Source of the DNA: Haplomitrium mnioides
Taxonomy: Eukaryota > Marchantiophyta > Haplomitriopsida > Calobryales
Direction: 5' to 3'
DNA: 21,235 bases
Assembly: GCA_049999725.1 (NCBI GenBank)
Contig: JBNGIS010015007.1
Span: 1-21,235 of the forward strand
A program made the position numbers and the translations under genes. The first letter of the stretch is position 1. Every line of letters starts with the position of its first letter. A model generated the notes under the pieces. That model had not been told where the DNA came from. It saw only the letters and a program-made list of their open reading frames with translations, and searched no databases. Shown here piece after piece: positions 9,239 to 17,787 of the stretch.

Positions 9239-10164
9239 AGGTGACTTCCAACAAAAGAGCGATGGGCTCTAGTTGATGAAGGAGACTCTCAACATTTTTT
9301 CTTTGGCACATGCTTTCACTTCTTCAGTGGCTGCACATATGATTTTCAGATTAGACCGCATTTTTGCTTGAGAAGGTAATTAAGGAGGATCCCCCCTCTG
9401 GAGCTAGGGAGAGTGAGCTTAGGTTTCTGAGTGAGGAATTTGCTGGGGCAATCCAGGCCAAGGATTTGATTCTGGTGAGATTTCGTGGAGCCTAAAGAAG
9501 TTCTGGTGAGGTATGCTCCCATGAGAAGAGTAAGGAGGCGGAATTGGGTGACAAGGTGGAGTGCGTAACCGGTGTTCGAGAGGAGCATCTCTTTGGTGAG
9601 GGAGAAGAACATACACCTTCTGTGGGGCAGAAGTAAAACTCTTTCGACTGAACGGGTGTGAGGAATTTGTGGTGGCATTGGTAGAGGGGGCAGCCAACAA
9701 TCAAGGGCAGCCGACGAAATGTGGAGATTGTGAGTGGTGGAAGAGCCGACAGATCTGAAGACCAGCAGCTGTTTTCAACAAAGGAGCAGCTCGTGGGGGC
9801 AGCAAGGAAGACCAGAGCAATTGAGGGAGGACCTCCAACCACCAGCTTGCCAATGGCAGCATCAACCGGAAGAAGGAAGATCACTATCACGTTAAATTCT
9901 TGATTTCGGGAATTGGTAACACCACACCAGGAATTCTTTCGGTTTTGTTGTCTTTGGGTGTGACTTTTCGGCATGTACAGATTCTGAACTCTATAGATAG
10001 AATTAGGAAGAGCTTGTAAAAACATTCAGGACTTTGCTGGAAAAAAATTTGTTGTCATTCATTAGCATAGTTCAAAATTTTGTTTTTTGGGTAATTTATT
10101 TTCAACGTAGGATTCCGGAAGTAGGAGTAGAGGCTAGGGACAGGTTTCAGTTCCTGGAACTCTG
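9239..10164. other. Intervening sequence, no gene recognised
   Basis: It starts right after the 3' LTR of element A; the first five bases, AGGTG, are the candidate target-site duplication. The next 650 bp are GA-rich on the plus strand. Open stretches here are short, lack convincing starts and resemble nothing I know; the longest (minus strand, about 9492-10025) has the odd composition of an antisense shadow. The part after about 9900 is AT-rich and may already belong to the LTR-like sequence that follows. Confidence 0.55.
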
Positions 10165-10435
10165 TATTTATAGAGCTAGACCTGGTCCCAAGTAGGGGGC
10201 AGAGTTGTACCTGTACACTAAAGTCCAGCCACCTCCACTAGGTGTTGAGACGGAATAAAGTGGAGCAAAAGCTCGATTTCGGAAATTCCAAAACTCTGTT
10301 TTGACCTATACCAATTTCTGTGATCAGTAAACCAAGGAGGGGTGCCCAAACCTGAATCAAATCCAGCCCAGCACCCTCCTAAACTGCTCAAATCAACAAA
10401 TTATCGATCCCTCCCACAACAAGTATCCTGAAAAC
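10165..10435 (+). repeat. LTR-like remnant (promoter, poly(A) signal, U5)
   Basis: A TATA-type string TATTTATAG (10165-10173) is followed 81 bp later by AATAAA (10254-10259), then about 175 bp to the start of the gag fragment of element B. That spacing suits the U3/R/U5 part of a plant LTR. Its last 124 bp recur at 14841-14964, where they are followed by a PBS-like stretch, which supports this reading. No LTR start could be located, and no PBS follows this copy. The LTR identity is inference. Confidence 0.45.
10312..10435 (+). repeat. 124-bp direct repeat, left copy
   Basis: It aligns without gaps to 14841-14964 with about 10 differences by hand count, nine of them transitions. It ends where the gag coding sequence of element B begins mid-domain. 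It contains a purine run AAGGAGGGG followed by TG, the same nine bases as the polypurine tract of element A, so a polypurine tract/LTR-start origin is an alternative. Confidence 0.9.
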
Positions 10436-11790
10436 ATGTCCAAGATGACTGGGACCTATTTAAACCTTTGTTCTTGAAAGAGTTTAGGAAATTGGGAGGA
10501 GGGGACAAAGCCCTCATCAAAATCGGCCAACTTTCGATGAAGAAGAAAGAATCACTCAAGAAATTCCTGCAGCGATTCCAGCAGCTAGTGAGGCGACTAA
10601 ATCCCACTCTTGAAAATGGCCAGCTCTGCTCTTGGTTTGTTTCAGCCCTGCCAAGGTGAGTAGGGGCATGGGTAAGGCAGAATAACCCACCAACCTTGGA
10701 AGACGTGGTGGTGTTGTCCCATTCCTTCATTCGAGCAGCGGTAGGGAGCGCCAAGAAGAAGACTAAAATTAATTATGGATCAAGATCGTCATCCAGTGAG
10801 GATGACAGCGATTCTGATTCTGAAAGTTCTTCTTCCTCAGAATCCAAAAATGAGAGCTTAGAGGAGAGTTCTGATAATGAGCGTCGTAAGAAAAAGAAAA
10901 AGAAATCACATAAAAAGAAGAAAAGCGAAAAACACCGAAAGCACAAAAAGAGTGGGAAGGATAAGGGAACCCTGAACCTGGCTGTAATTCCCAAGAAGAA
11001 ACCACCAGTGGACCCAATGGAAGATATGAACCGAAAATTAGAAGCCTTATCCATCCAATTTGGCAGGCTGAAAGCTGAAGGCAAAAAAGTGAGCTCCACG
11101 AGAGCGCATGTGTGGTGTGTGAGATGCGGTAAGCATAGCCATACTAACCATGAATGCCCCTTAGAAGCCTCCACTGTCCAATATATTATGGAGGAACCAG
11201 AGTATGTTCGAGAAGAGGTGGAATTTGTACCAGAGGAACCGCCCGAAAATGTGTACCAAATAGCTTCAAAACCCCAAACTATGATAGGCAGGCCGCTGGC
11301 CCCTAGACTGAACCAGTAGACCACATGGGCTCAGCCCAGGCCGGAAAATAATACAGAGGAGAGGGCAGCCCGCACGCGAATCATGGTTTGCTGGAATTGC
11401 GACCAACCCGGTCACATATCGTTGAATTGCCTCGAACCAAGGAAACAAGGGTGGGGGATGCCAGCAAGACTGTGTACTACATGCAAGAAGGAGGGGCACA
11501 CGGTACCCTACTGCCTTATGAATAGACGGCCTAAACCACTTACTGGCCAAGTGGCCAAAACATCCACCGCAAATGTGCAATGTGTGCACACGGAGTGGGA
11601 ACACTCTACTGATTTGCCTGGATGGGAGGTAGCACCTGTGGAGGACTGTTTCAAGGTGACAACCAGGGGATCCAGGAAGAAAGCCAGAGAGGTCAGAAAG
11701 GACCAATCCAACAAGAAGAGAGGGGGGGACAAGACAGATCCACCGACCAGAATCCCAACCGACCAGGATTCCAATTTTCAACGAAATCAC
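10435..11790 (+). pseudogene. gag: Gag of element B, 5'-truncated, two in-frame stops
   Basis: One frame runs from 10432, the first codon after a stop in the repeat, through to protease. It begins mid-capsid (WDLFKPLFLKEFRKLGGGDK), so the N-terminal part is missing. TGA 10657-10659 ends the capsid part and TAG 11317-11319 falls between knuckles. A Ser/Asp/Glu-rich tract (about 10780-10880) passes straight into a Lys/His-rich tract (about 10886-10960). Three CX2CX4HX4C zinc knuckles follow: 11116-11157, 11389-11430 and 11473-11514. Because all parts share one frame, the stops look like point mutations. The boundary with protease is approximate. Confidence 0.85.
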
Positions 11791-12597
11791 CTAAAATTAT
11801 TTTACCCCCAACAAGAGGAGAGCGTCAAAAGACAGCTGGAAGTCATGGAAGCTGCAAAGGCCAAGGAGGCGACAGATCAGACCTTGCGAGATCTGAAAAA
11901 GTCAGCAGAGCCGCCGATCAGAAAAGAGCAAGATGGGGCGGTAGCGCTTCTACCTTATAGCATTCAATGTGACGTGAGGGATTGCTCGGTCACAACAACT
12001 ATAGGTCAGCTAATCAGGGACAGCCCAGTGTACCGGCGACAATTGAGGGAGTTGTTGATGGGACCTAGGCGCAGGCAGAAGTTACCACTCGTAGGAATCC
12101 CAGTCGACGCAATGATTGTCTATGAGGATCGGGGAGTACCCAAAATCAACATTCAGATTGCTGGCTGCACTCTGACGCTTGTACCAATTGATGGGGGAGC
12201 TGGACTGAACATAATGGTTGAGGACACATCCCACAAATTGGGGTACAAGACCTTTGAACCGACGGCCACAATCATGAGACTGGCGGATGGATCAAGAGTC
12301 AAGCCATTGGGCACTCTAGCAAATATCCCAACCTGTATAGGGGGCGTGGATTTTGCACTAAACTATCTGGTTATGAGGCCAGCCAACACTTCGCCTTATT
12401 CTGTGTTGATCGGGAGACCCTGGTTATACAGGGCCAAAGTGACACACGATTGGGGTACAAAGACCTTGAGGTTTGGACAGCCCTGTACTGTGGTGCACTA
12501 TGGCAGCCCCAAACACCAAGGAGAAACCAGCTCAGATCACCCCTATGACACGGACTGGACCACGAACGAGATTTCAGACAAGGAAGGGACATGCTAG
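11791..12597 (+). pseudogene. Aspartic protease of element B
   Basis: It is in the same frame as gag. A charged linker (about 11791-12100) precedes the domain. The catalytic Asp is at 12190-12192 in PIDGGAGLNIM, followed by LADGSRVKPLG and VLIGRPWL, the same layout as the protease of element A. DGGAG in place of D-S/T-G is a form known from plant Ty3/gypsy proteases, so this active site may be intact. The frame closes at TAG 12595-12597. The linker to RT changes frame. Confidence 0.85.
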
Positions 12598-12965
12598 GTG
12601 TAATATCTGCACCAAGTCACGGAGGAGGAACTTCTGGACAGAGCAGCAGCTCTGGAAATTCCTATATACCATGTTGCAGCCCAGGAAATTGAAGCCGATC
12701 AACCTGAATTCAGCGGGAGTTGACCCAACCTGAGCATTCAGAAGAAACACCGATAATTGGTGAGAGGGATGAGCCTAAGCATGGAAAAGGCCAACACAAA
12801 GTTCAGCAATGTGGGCAGCAATTGGCAATGCTGGAACCTGGGATGGACCTTCCATCAAGGGGCAACCCAGAGTCCATCAGCCCAGATCTGTACTGAACCG
12901 TAACAACCGAAGCAGGGAAGGCTTTCCAAGTAGGATTCGGCCTAACCACCATCGATGAGTTCGCC
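12598..12965 (+). pseudogene. Protease-RT linker of element B, frame-shifted
   Basis: No single open frame spans it. Coding character returns in the RT frame after TGA 12894-12896, where the sequence leads straight into the RT lead-in. One or more indels must lie between 12598 and 12890. No domain is recognisable. Confidence 0.55.
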
Positions 12966-13336
12966 TTGACACAAGCCTTGGGAAAATTTCAGGATGTGTT
13001 TGCGTGGCATCATTCAGACCTGAGAGGAGTGCCTAGAGAATTTGGGGAACACCGTATCGACTTGGAACCCTCAGCCATCCTAGTAAGACAAAGACAATAT
13101 CGACTAAATCCGAAAATGTCATTGCTGGTGAAGGAGGAGGTAGAAAAACTATTGGAGGCAGGATTTATGTACCCTATCCTCAATAGTGAATGGGTCTCAC
13201 CAGTCATGGTAGTCCCTAAGAAACCAGGTCTGGATGGTAAACCTAAGGTACGGATTTGCCAAGATTACCGAAAGTTAAATCTTGCCACCAAGAAGGATCA
13301 TTATCCTTTACCTTTCACTGACGGGGTGCTAGATTT
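12966..13336 (+). pseudogene. Reverse transcriptase of element B, N-terminal half
   Basis: It shows the RT lead-in FQDVFAWHHSDL, then YRLNP, WVSPVMVVPKK, RICQDYRKLN and KDHYPLPF, the fingers region of Ty3/gypsy RT. The sequence stops at the assembly gap before the palm, so both catalytic motifs (the first Asp and YxDD) are not visible. The frame is open from 12897 to the gap. The wording is closer to other OTA-type plant elements than to the RT of element A. Confidence 0.88.
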
Positions 13337-13436
13337 NNNNNNNNNNNNNNNNNNNNNNNNNNNNNNNNNNNNNNNNNNNNNNNNNNNNNNNNNNNNNNNN
13401 NNNNNNNNNNNNNNNNNNNNNNNNNNNNNNNNNNNN
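13337..13436. other. Assembly gap (100 N)
   Basis: Exactly 100 N, a size often used for gaps of unknown length. The coding sequence on the two sides is separated by about 100 residues in the RT family, so the true missing length is likely nearer 300 bp if nothing else was lost. Confidence 0.97.
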
Positions 13437-14211
13437 GACACATGACTTAAGCACCCTAGTAAGTGCTTTTTTGCGGTAAAGGAAGGAATCTTGTCGAGCC
13501 ACCAGATTTCAGCAAGGGGGACTGAGGTAGATCAAGAAAAGGTGAAGATCTGGATGGGTGTGGCATTTCCCAGTAACCTCTAGCAAGTACAGGGATTTCT
13601 GGGGTGTGTGGGTTATTATTGGAGGTTCATACCTGAATTTGTCTTTGGTAGCTCTCCATCTCACAGACATGGTCAGAAAAGGGAGTGACTTTGAGCCCAC
13701 CAAAGCAAGGATGACTAGCTTCAATGAGCTGCAAAGGAGGCTGGCTAGTGCACCTGTGTTGGTACCACTAAATTGGTCGGCTGAATTTCATGTAATGGTC
13801 GACGTATCGAGTTTTTGCATTGATGAAGTCTTGAGCCAATTGGACGACCAAGGGAGAGATCACCCAATTTATTTTGCTAGTAGGCTGCTGGTAGCGGCTG
13901 AAAAAAATTATTCTCCCACGAACACAGAAGTGTTGGGAATAATATATGCTCTCAAAAAATTTCAGCACTACCTTCTACATTACAGAGTGGTTTTTCACAC
14001 CGACCACAATGCCATCAAATACATGGTGAATAAACCTGACCTAACCACAAGGGTAGCTTGATGGATGTTGTTGTTACAGGAGTTCAATTACGAGGTGAGG
14101 ACAAAACCTAGAAAACAGCACCGCAATGCCAACTACTTTTTGAGGATAGCTGGACCTGTAGGCAAAAAATCGGTAGATGATCAATTTCCCGAGAGGACCT
14201 TTTCAACATAA
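13437..14211 (+). pseudogene. RT thumb/connection and RNase H of element B
   Basis: After the gap, KCFFAVKEGIL and GYYWRFIPEF of the connection are readable in one frame from 13461, broken by TAG 13581-13583. Near 13650 the coding sequence moves to another frame, which carries LTDMVRKGSDFEP and RNase H: Asp 13801-13803 (MVDVSS), Glu 13927-13929 (NTEVL) and Asp 14002-14004 (HTDHN). All three catalytic positions are kept. TGA 14059-14061 and TAA 14209-14211 interrupt the end of the domain, where WMLLLQEF is still visible between them. It is a dead copy with a clear identity. Confidence 0.88.
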
Positions 14212-14222
14212 GAGAGAGAAGA

Positions 14223-14846
14223 CCGACATATTATGAGGAGATTATCATTTTTTTGCTCACCGCCCACTTACCCAAGGAGTGGTCTCAAGAGGCAACCGAT
14301 GTGTTCTTGAGAAAGGTGACACCATACCTTCTAATTAAAGGGATACTTCACAAATCGGGCATGGATGGGCAAGTTCGAAGGTGTCTTGAGAAGGACCAAG
14401 CCACTGTCATCATGAGGGCAATGCATGAAGGCAAGGATGGAGGGCACTTTGCCACAGACACAATCCTGAAGAAAATTTTGGCAGCCAAGTACTGGTGGCT
14501 GACCATGCATCGAGACACGCATTTCTTTGTTAAAAGGCGTGATCCTTGTCAACGGTCGGGCAGGCCAGCCCCGTCCTCTCGTCATCCCCTGATTCCTATC
14601 TTAGCCCTAACACTATTTGAGAAGTGGAGCATAGACTTTATTAGCCCAATATCGCCCACAACCAGGAGGGGAAATAAGTATATATTGTTGTCCACCGACT
14701 ATGCAACCAAATGGGTGGAAGCACGAGCCACACGAAAGGATGATGCCCACACTATGGCCAGATTTCTGTATGAGCAGATTTTCACCTAGTTTGGAGCACC
14801 GCTAGAGCTGGTGAGTGATCAGGGAGCTCATTTCCTGAATCAATTG
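14223..14846 (+). pseudogene. Integrase of element B, 3'-truncated
   Basis: The frame changes between 14211 and 14223, then runs through the zinc domain and part of the core. His 14424 and 14445 of HHCC are present, but the first Cys of the CX2C pair is Arg (CGT 14538-14540); the second Cys is at 14547. The core Asp residues are at 14634 (SIDFIS) and 14817 (SDQGAHF). TAG 14787-14789 interrupts. The sequence ends in FLNQLL, about 30 residues before the expected Glu, where it runs into the 124-bp repeat. The missing Cys and Glu make it inactive whatever the stops. Confidence 0.88.
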
Positions 14847-14964
14847 CTGTGATCAGTAAACCAAGGAGGGGTGCCCAAACCTGAGCCAAATCCAGCCCAG
14901 CACCCTCCTAAACCGCTCAAATCGACAAATTATTGGTCCCTCCCACAACAAGTATCTCAAAAAC
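14841..14964 (+). repeat. 124-bp direct repeat, right copy
   Basis: It matches 10312-10435. It starts exactly where the integrase coding sequence breaks off; about 5 bp (CAATT) could belong to either side. It ends with TCTCA followed by AAAAC and then a PBS-like stretch, so it could be the end of an LTR. Confidence 0.9.
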
Positions 14965-14970
14965 CCTTAT

Positions 14971-14994
14971 TTCGGCGCCTGCGGCAACATGGGG
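14971..14994 (+). other. Possible degenerate primer-binding site
   Basis: TTCGGCGCC followed by a GC-rich stretch and a GGGG run resembles the TTTGGCGCC...GGGG layout of plant Ty3/gypsy PBS regions, and lies 12 bp after a CA that could end an LTR. The match to tRNA-Asp beyond GGCGCC is poor. Low confidence. Confidence 0.3.
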
Positions 14995-15799
14995 TTGTGT
15001 TTTCAGCATAGCACTACAACGGCAGGGCTAACATAGCATGTACTTGCATGATATGTCTCCGCATCAGAAGCAACGTCACAACTACTTGATTTTAAGATGC
15101 ATAATGGGTTTTCCAATATTCAATGCCTACAAAATTATATGCTAGACAAATGCCATATTATATTTAGTAAAAACCACACTCTTGAAGAATTAGTTGATGC
15201 AAAAGGTGCTCAGAAAGCAACTCTAATCCAGTTTTTCAAACCCAATATTTCCTTGCAAAGGAAATACTATATACCAACCTTTATTCTTTGTTCACTTGGA
15301 ATTATTCTACAAAGAAATTTTGCATTATAAAAAAAGGTTTGTAGTTGGGTACCTATACTTTGCAACCTTTTTTGGTAGGAGAGAAATACTTTCTGAGAAC
15401 ATGGTTGATGACAATACAAAAAGCAAAATTGTTTAAAGATCTTTGCACCATGGAAGACAACTTATTCAACATTCAAGGTAGCTTGTAGTGCACGTGGGCT
15501 AGATAAAAATGACAAAGAGTAGAGGCACTATCTATGTGAAGCCACTTTGCTCAAATTTGGCTCTCAATTGCGCTCCTTTTTTGTGACAATCTTAATCCAC
15601 GGACTTCTGGCAATCCACTCCAACTCTAGGAATAGTTTTAAAAAAACCTATCCAACAACTCTTCCAATCAATAACATCAAAATAGACTGTAGGCTCCAAC
15701 ACTAGAGCATAGCAAAGGTCTTGCTTTGAATTTGATTGAAAAACTATTATCAACATTTGAAAGACCTTTGGCCAATTTTGACTTGCTCAAGCTAGCTTT
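14995..15799. other. AT-rich intergenic DNA, no gene recognised
   Basis: There is no retrotransposon coding sequence and no tandem repeat here. The only open frame of note (15097-15330, 77 codons, ATG) has no domain I recognise, no close regulatory context, and a composition like its surroundings. The first 70 bp may be leader of the LTR-like remnant. The last part passes into diverged satellite monomers. Confidence 0.6.
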
Positions 15800-17633
15800 T
15801 CTGATGAATGATTTAGATTGTAGACTTTATTTATGGAGCAAGAACATATATGTCACATTATAGTACTGCTAGACATATTATAGTAATGCTAGACACTACA
15901 TCACTTGTGTGCAATATGGTAGTGTTAGGAAAATTATAATAATACTGCACATCCAAAACATGTGTGCCCCATAGTAGTGTAAGGCATCAATGTACATGTC
16001 ATTGAGTGCCTCAAGATTTTTCTATGAAAGATGAGTGAGAGAATAGATCTTTATTGGACATAAATGATGCATTATCGTAGTGTTAGGTACATTATGGTAG
16101 TGCCAAGCATCACATCACATATGCCCATAATGGTTGTGTTTGGCACATTATGGTAGTGGTAGGCATCACATCACGTGTGTGCATTATAGTAGTAGTAGGT
16201 ATCATTGTGCATAAGTGTGTCAAAATATTTTTCTAAGAAAGATGACTAGAAAATGGATCTTTATTGGACATCAGTATAGGATGATGGTAGTAATAGTTAC
16301 ATTATGGTATTGCTAGGCATCCCATCATGTGTGCACATTATGGTTCTATTAGACATCATGGCTATAATTGGGTCAAAATTTTATTCTAAAAAAGATGTTT
16401 AGAGAATGGATCTTTATTGGACACAGATGTCGTATGATGATTGTTGTAGGTACATTATGGTAGTGCTAAACATGCATGCCATCATGTTTGTGCATTATGG
16501 TAGTGGTAGCTATCATTGTGCATGAGTACGTAAAAATATTATTTTAAGAAATATGATTAGAGAATGGATCTTTATTGGACACATATGTTCCATAATGGTT
16601 GTATTAATCACATTATGGTAATGCTAGGCTTTACATCACATTTGCGTATTATGGTAATGTTATGGGTTATTGTACATGACTACGTTAAATGATTTTTCTA
16701 ACAAATTAGAGAGTGGATCTTTATTGGAAATAGAGGTCACATGATGGTAGTGTTAGGCACATTATGGCAATGCTAGGCTTCACATCATGTGTGTGCATAA
16801 TGGTAGTATTAGGCATGATTATGCATGAGTATGCAAAAGATCTTACTAAGAAAGATGATTAGAGTTTTTATTCAAAATGGATGTCGCATGATGGTAGTGT
16901 TAGGTACAATTTGGTAGTACTAAGCTTCACATCATGTGTACTCACTAGAGTAGTGCTAGGTATCATTGTACATGATGCATCAAAAGATTTTTCTAAGAAA
17001 AACTAATAAGAAAATAGATCTTTATTGGAAATAGATGTTGCGTAATCGTAATGTTAGGCACATTATGGTAATGACAGGCTTCACATTGCATGTGTGTGCA
17101 TTATGGTAGTGTTAGACATCATTGTGCATGTGTATGTCAAAAGACTTTTCTAAGCAAGATGACTAAAGAATGGATCTTTATTGGATACACATGTCACATG
17201 ATGGTAGAGTTAGGCACATTATGATAATACTAGGCTTCACATCATCTATGCGCATTATGGTAGTGCTAGACGTAATTGTAAGTAAGTGGGTTAAAAGATT
17301 TTTCTAAGAAAGGTGATTAGAGAATGGATTTATAATGAACAAAGATATCGCATGATGGTAATGTTACTCATATTATGGTAATACTAGGCTTCATATTACA
17401 TATGCACATTATGGTTGGGTTAGCCATCATTGTGCATGAGTGTGTCAACCTATGTTTTTAAGAAAGATGATTAAACAATGAATCTTTATTGGACAGAGAT
17501 GTAGCATGATGGTTGTGTCAAGCACAACATGGTAATGCTAGGCTTCATATCACATGTATGCACTATGGTGGTATTAAGCATTAGTGTGCATGAGTGCATC
17601 AAAAGGTTTTCTAAGAAAAATGATTAGAAAAAG
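15800..17633 (+). repeat. Left subarray: single-order monomers
   Basis: About eleven monomers, mostly 147-158 bp, with two longer ones at the left edge (about 207-225 bp) that contain an extra internal module. I see no super-period here. The leftmost unit is the most diverged, as expected at an array edge. Confidence 0.75.
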
Positions 17634-17787
17634 GATCTTTATTGGACACAAATGTTGTATGATGGTAGTGTCAGACACATTATAGTAATATTAGGCTTCA
17701 TATCATGTGTGCGCATTATGGTAGTGTAGGACACCATTGTGCATAAATATGTGAGAAGATTTTCCCCATAAAGATGAGTAGAGAATG

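Larger units (their letters stand above)
10436..14840 (+). mobile_element. Element B: internal fragment of a second Ty3/gypsy retrotransposon
   Basis: Gag, protease, RT, RNase H and integrase lie in the usual order, but the fragment starts inside the Gag capsid domain and ends inside the integrase core, between the second catalytic Asp and the Glu. No PBS, polypurine tract or LTR of its own can be confirmed at either end; both ends abut the 124-bp direct repeat. A 100-N gap interrupts RT. The protein differs clearly from element A (protease IDGGAG, Lys/Ser-rich Gag), so it is another family, probably from the same long-LTR plant group. At least eight in-frame stops and two or three frame changes mark it as long dead. 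Confidence 0.88.

Noticed and set aside
9721-9903. 60-codon plus-strand frame with an alternative start
   Set aside because: Its start is GTG, the same frame is open only a short way upstream, and nothing resembles a known protein.
9492-10025. 177-codon open frame on the minus strand
   Set aside because: It has no domain, an odd Ser/Pro/Leu composition and lies over LTR-like sequence; two other frames are open over part of it. It is more likely a compositional shadow.
10338-10433. A short LTR of about 90 bp starting TGCCCAAACC after AAGGAGGGG
   Set aside because: The purine run before the TG is present in both copies, which a 5' LTR would not show, and no PBS follows the left copy. It is kept only as an alternative explanation of the 124-bp repeat.
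10773-11324. 183-codon minus-strand frame opposite Gag of element B
   Set aside because: It is the antisense of the Ser/Lys-rich tract (Phe/Ser-rich product). The plus strand has zinc knuckles, which fixes the coding strand.
15097-15330. 77-codon ATG frame in AT-rich DNA
   Set aside because: There is no recognised domain, supporting context or codon bias that I can see. It is mentioned in the intergenic entry only.
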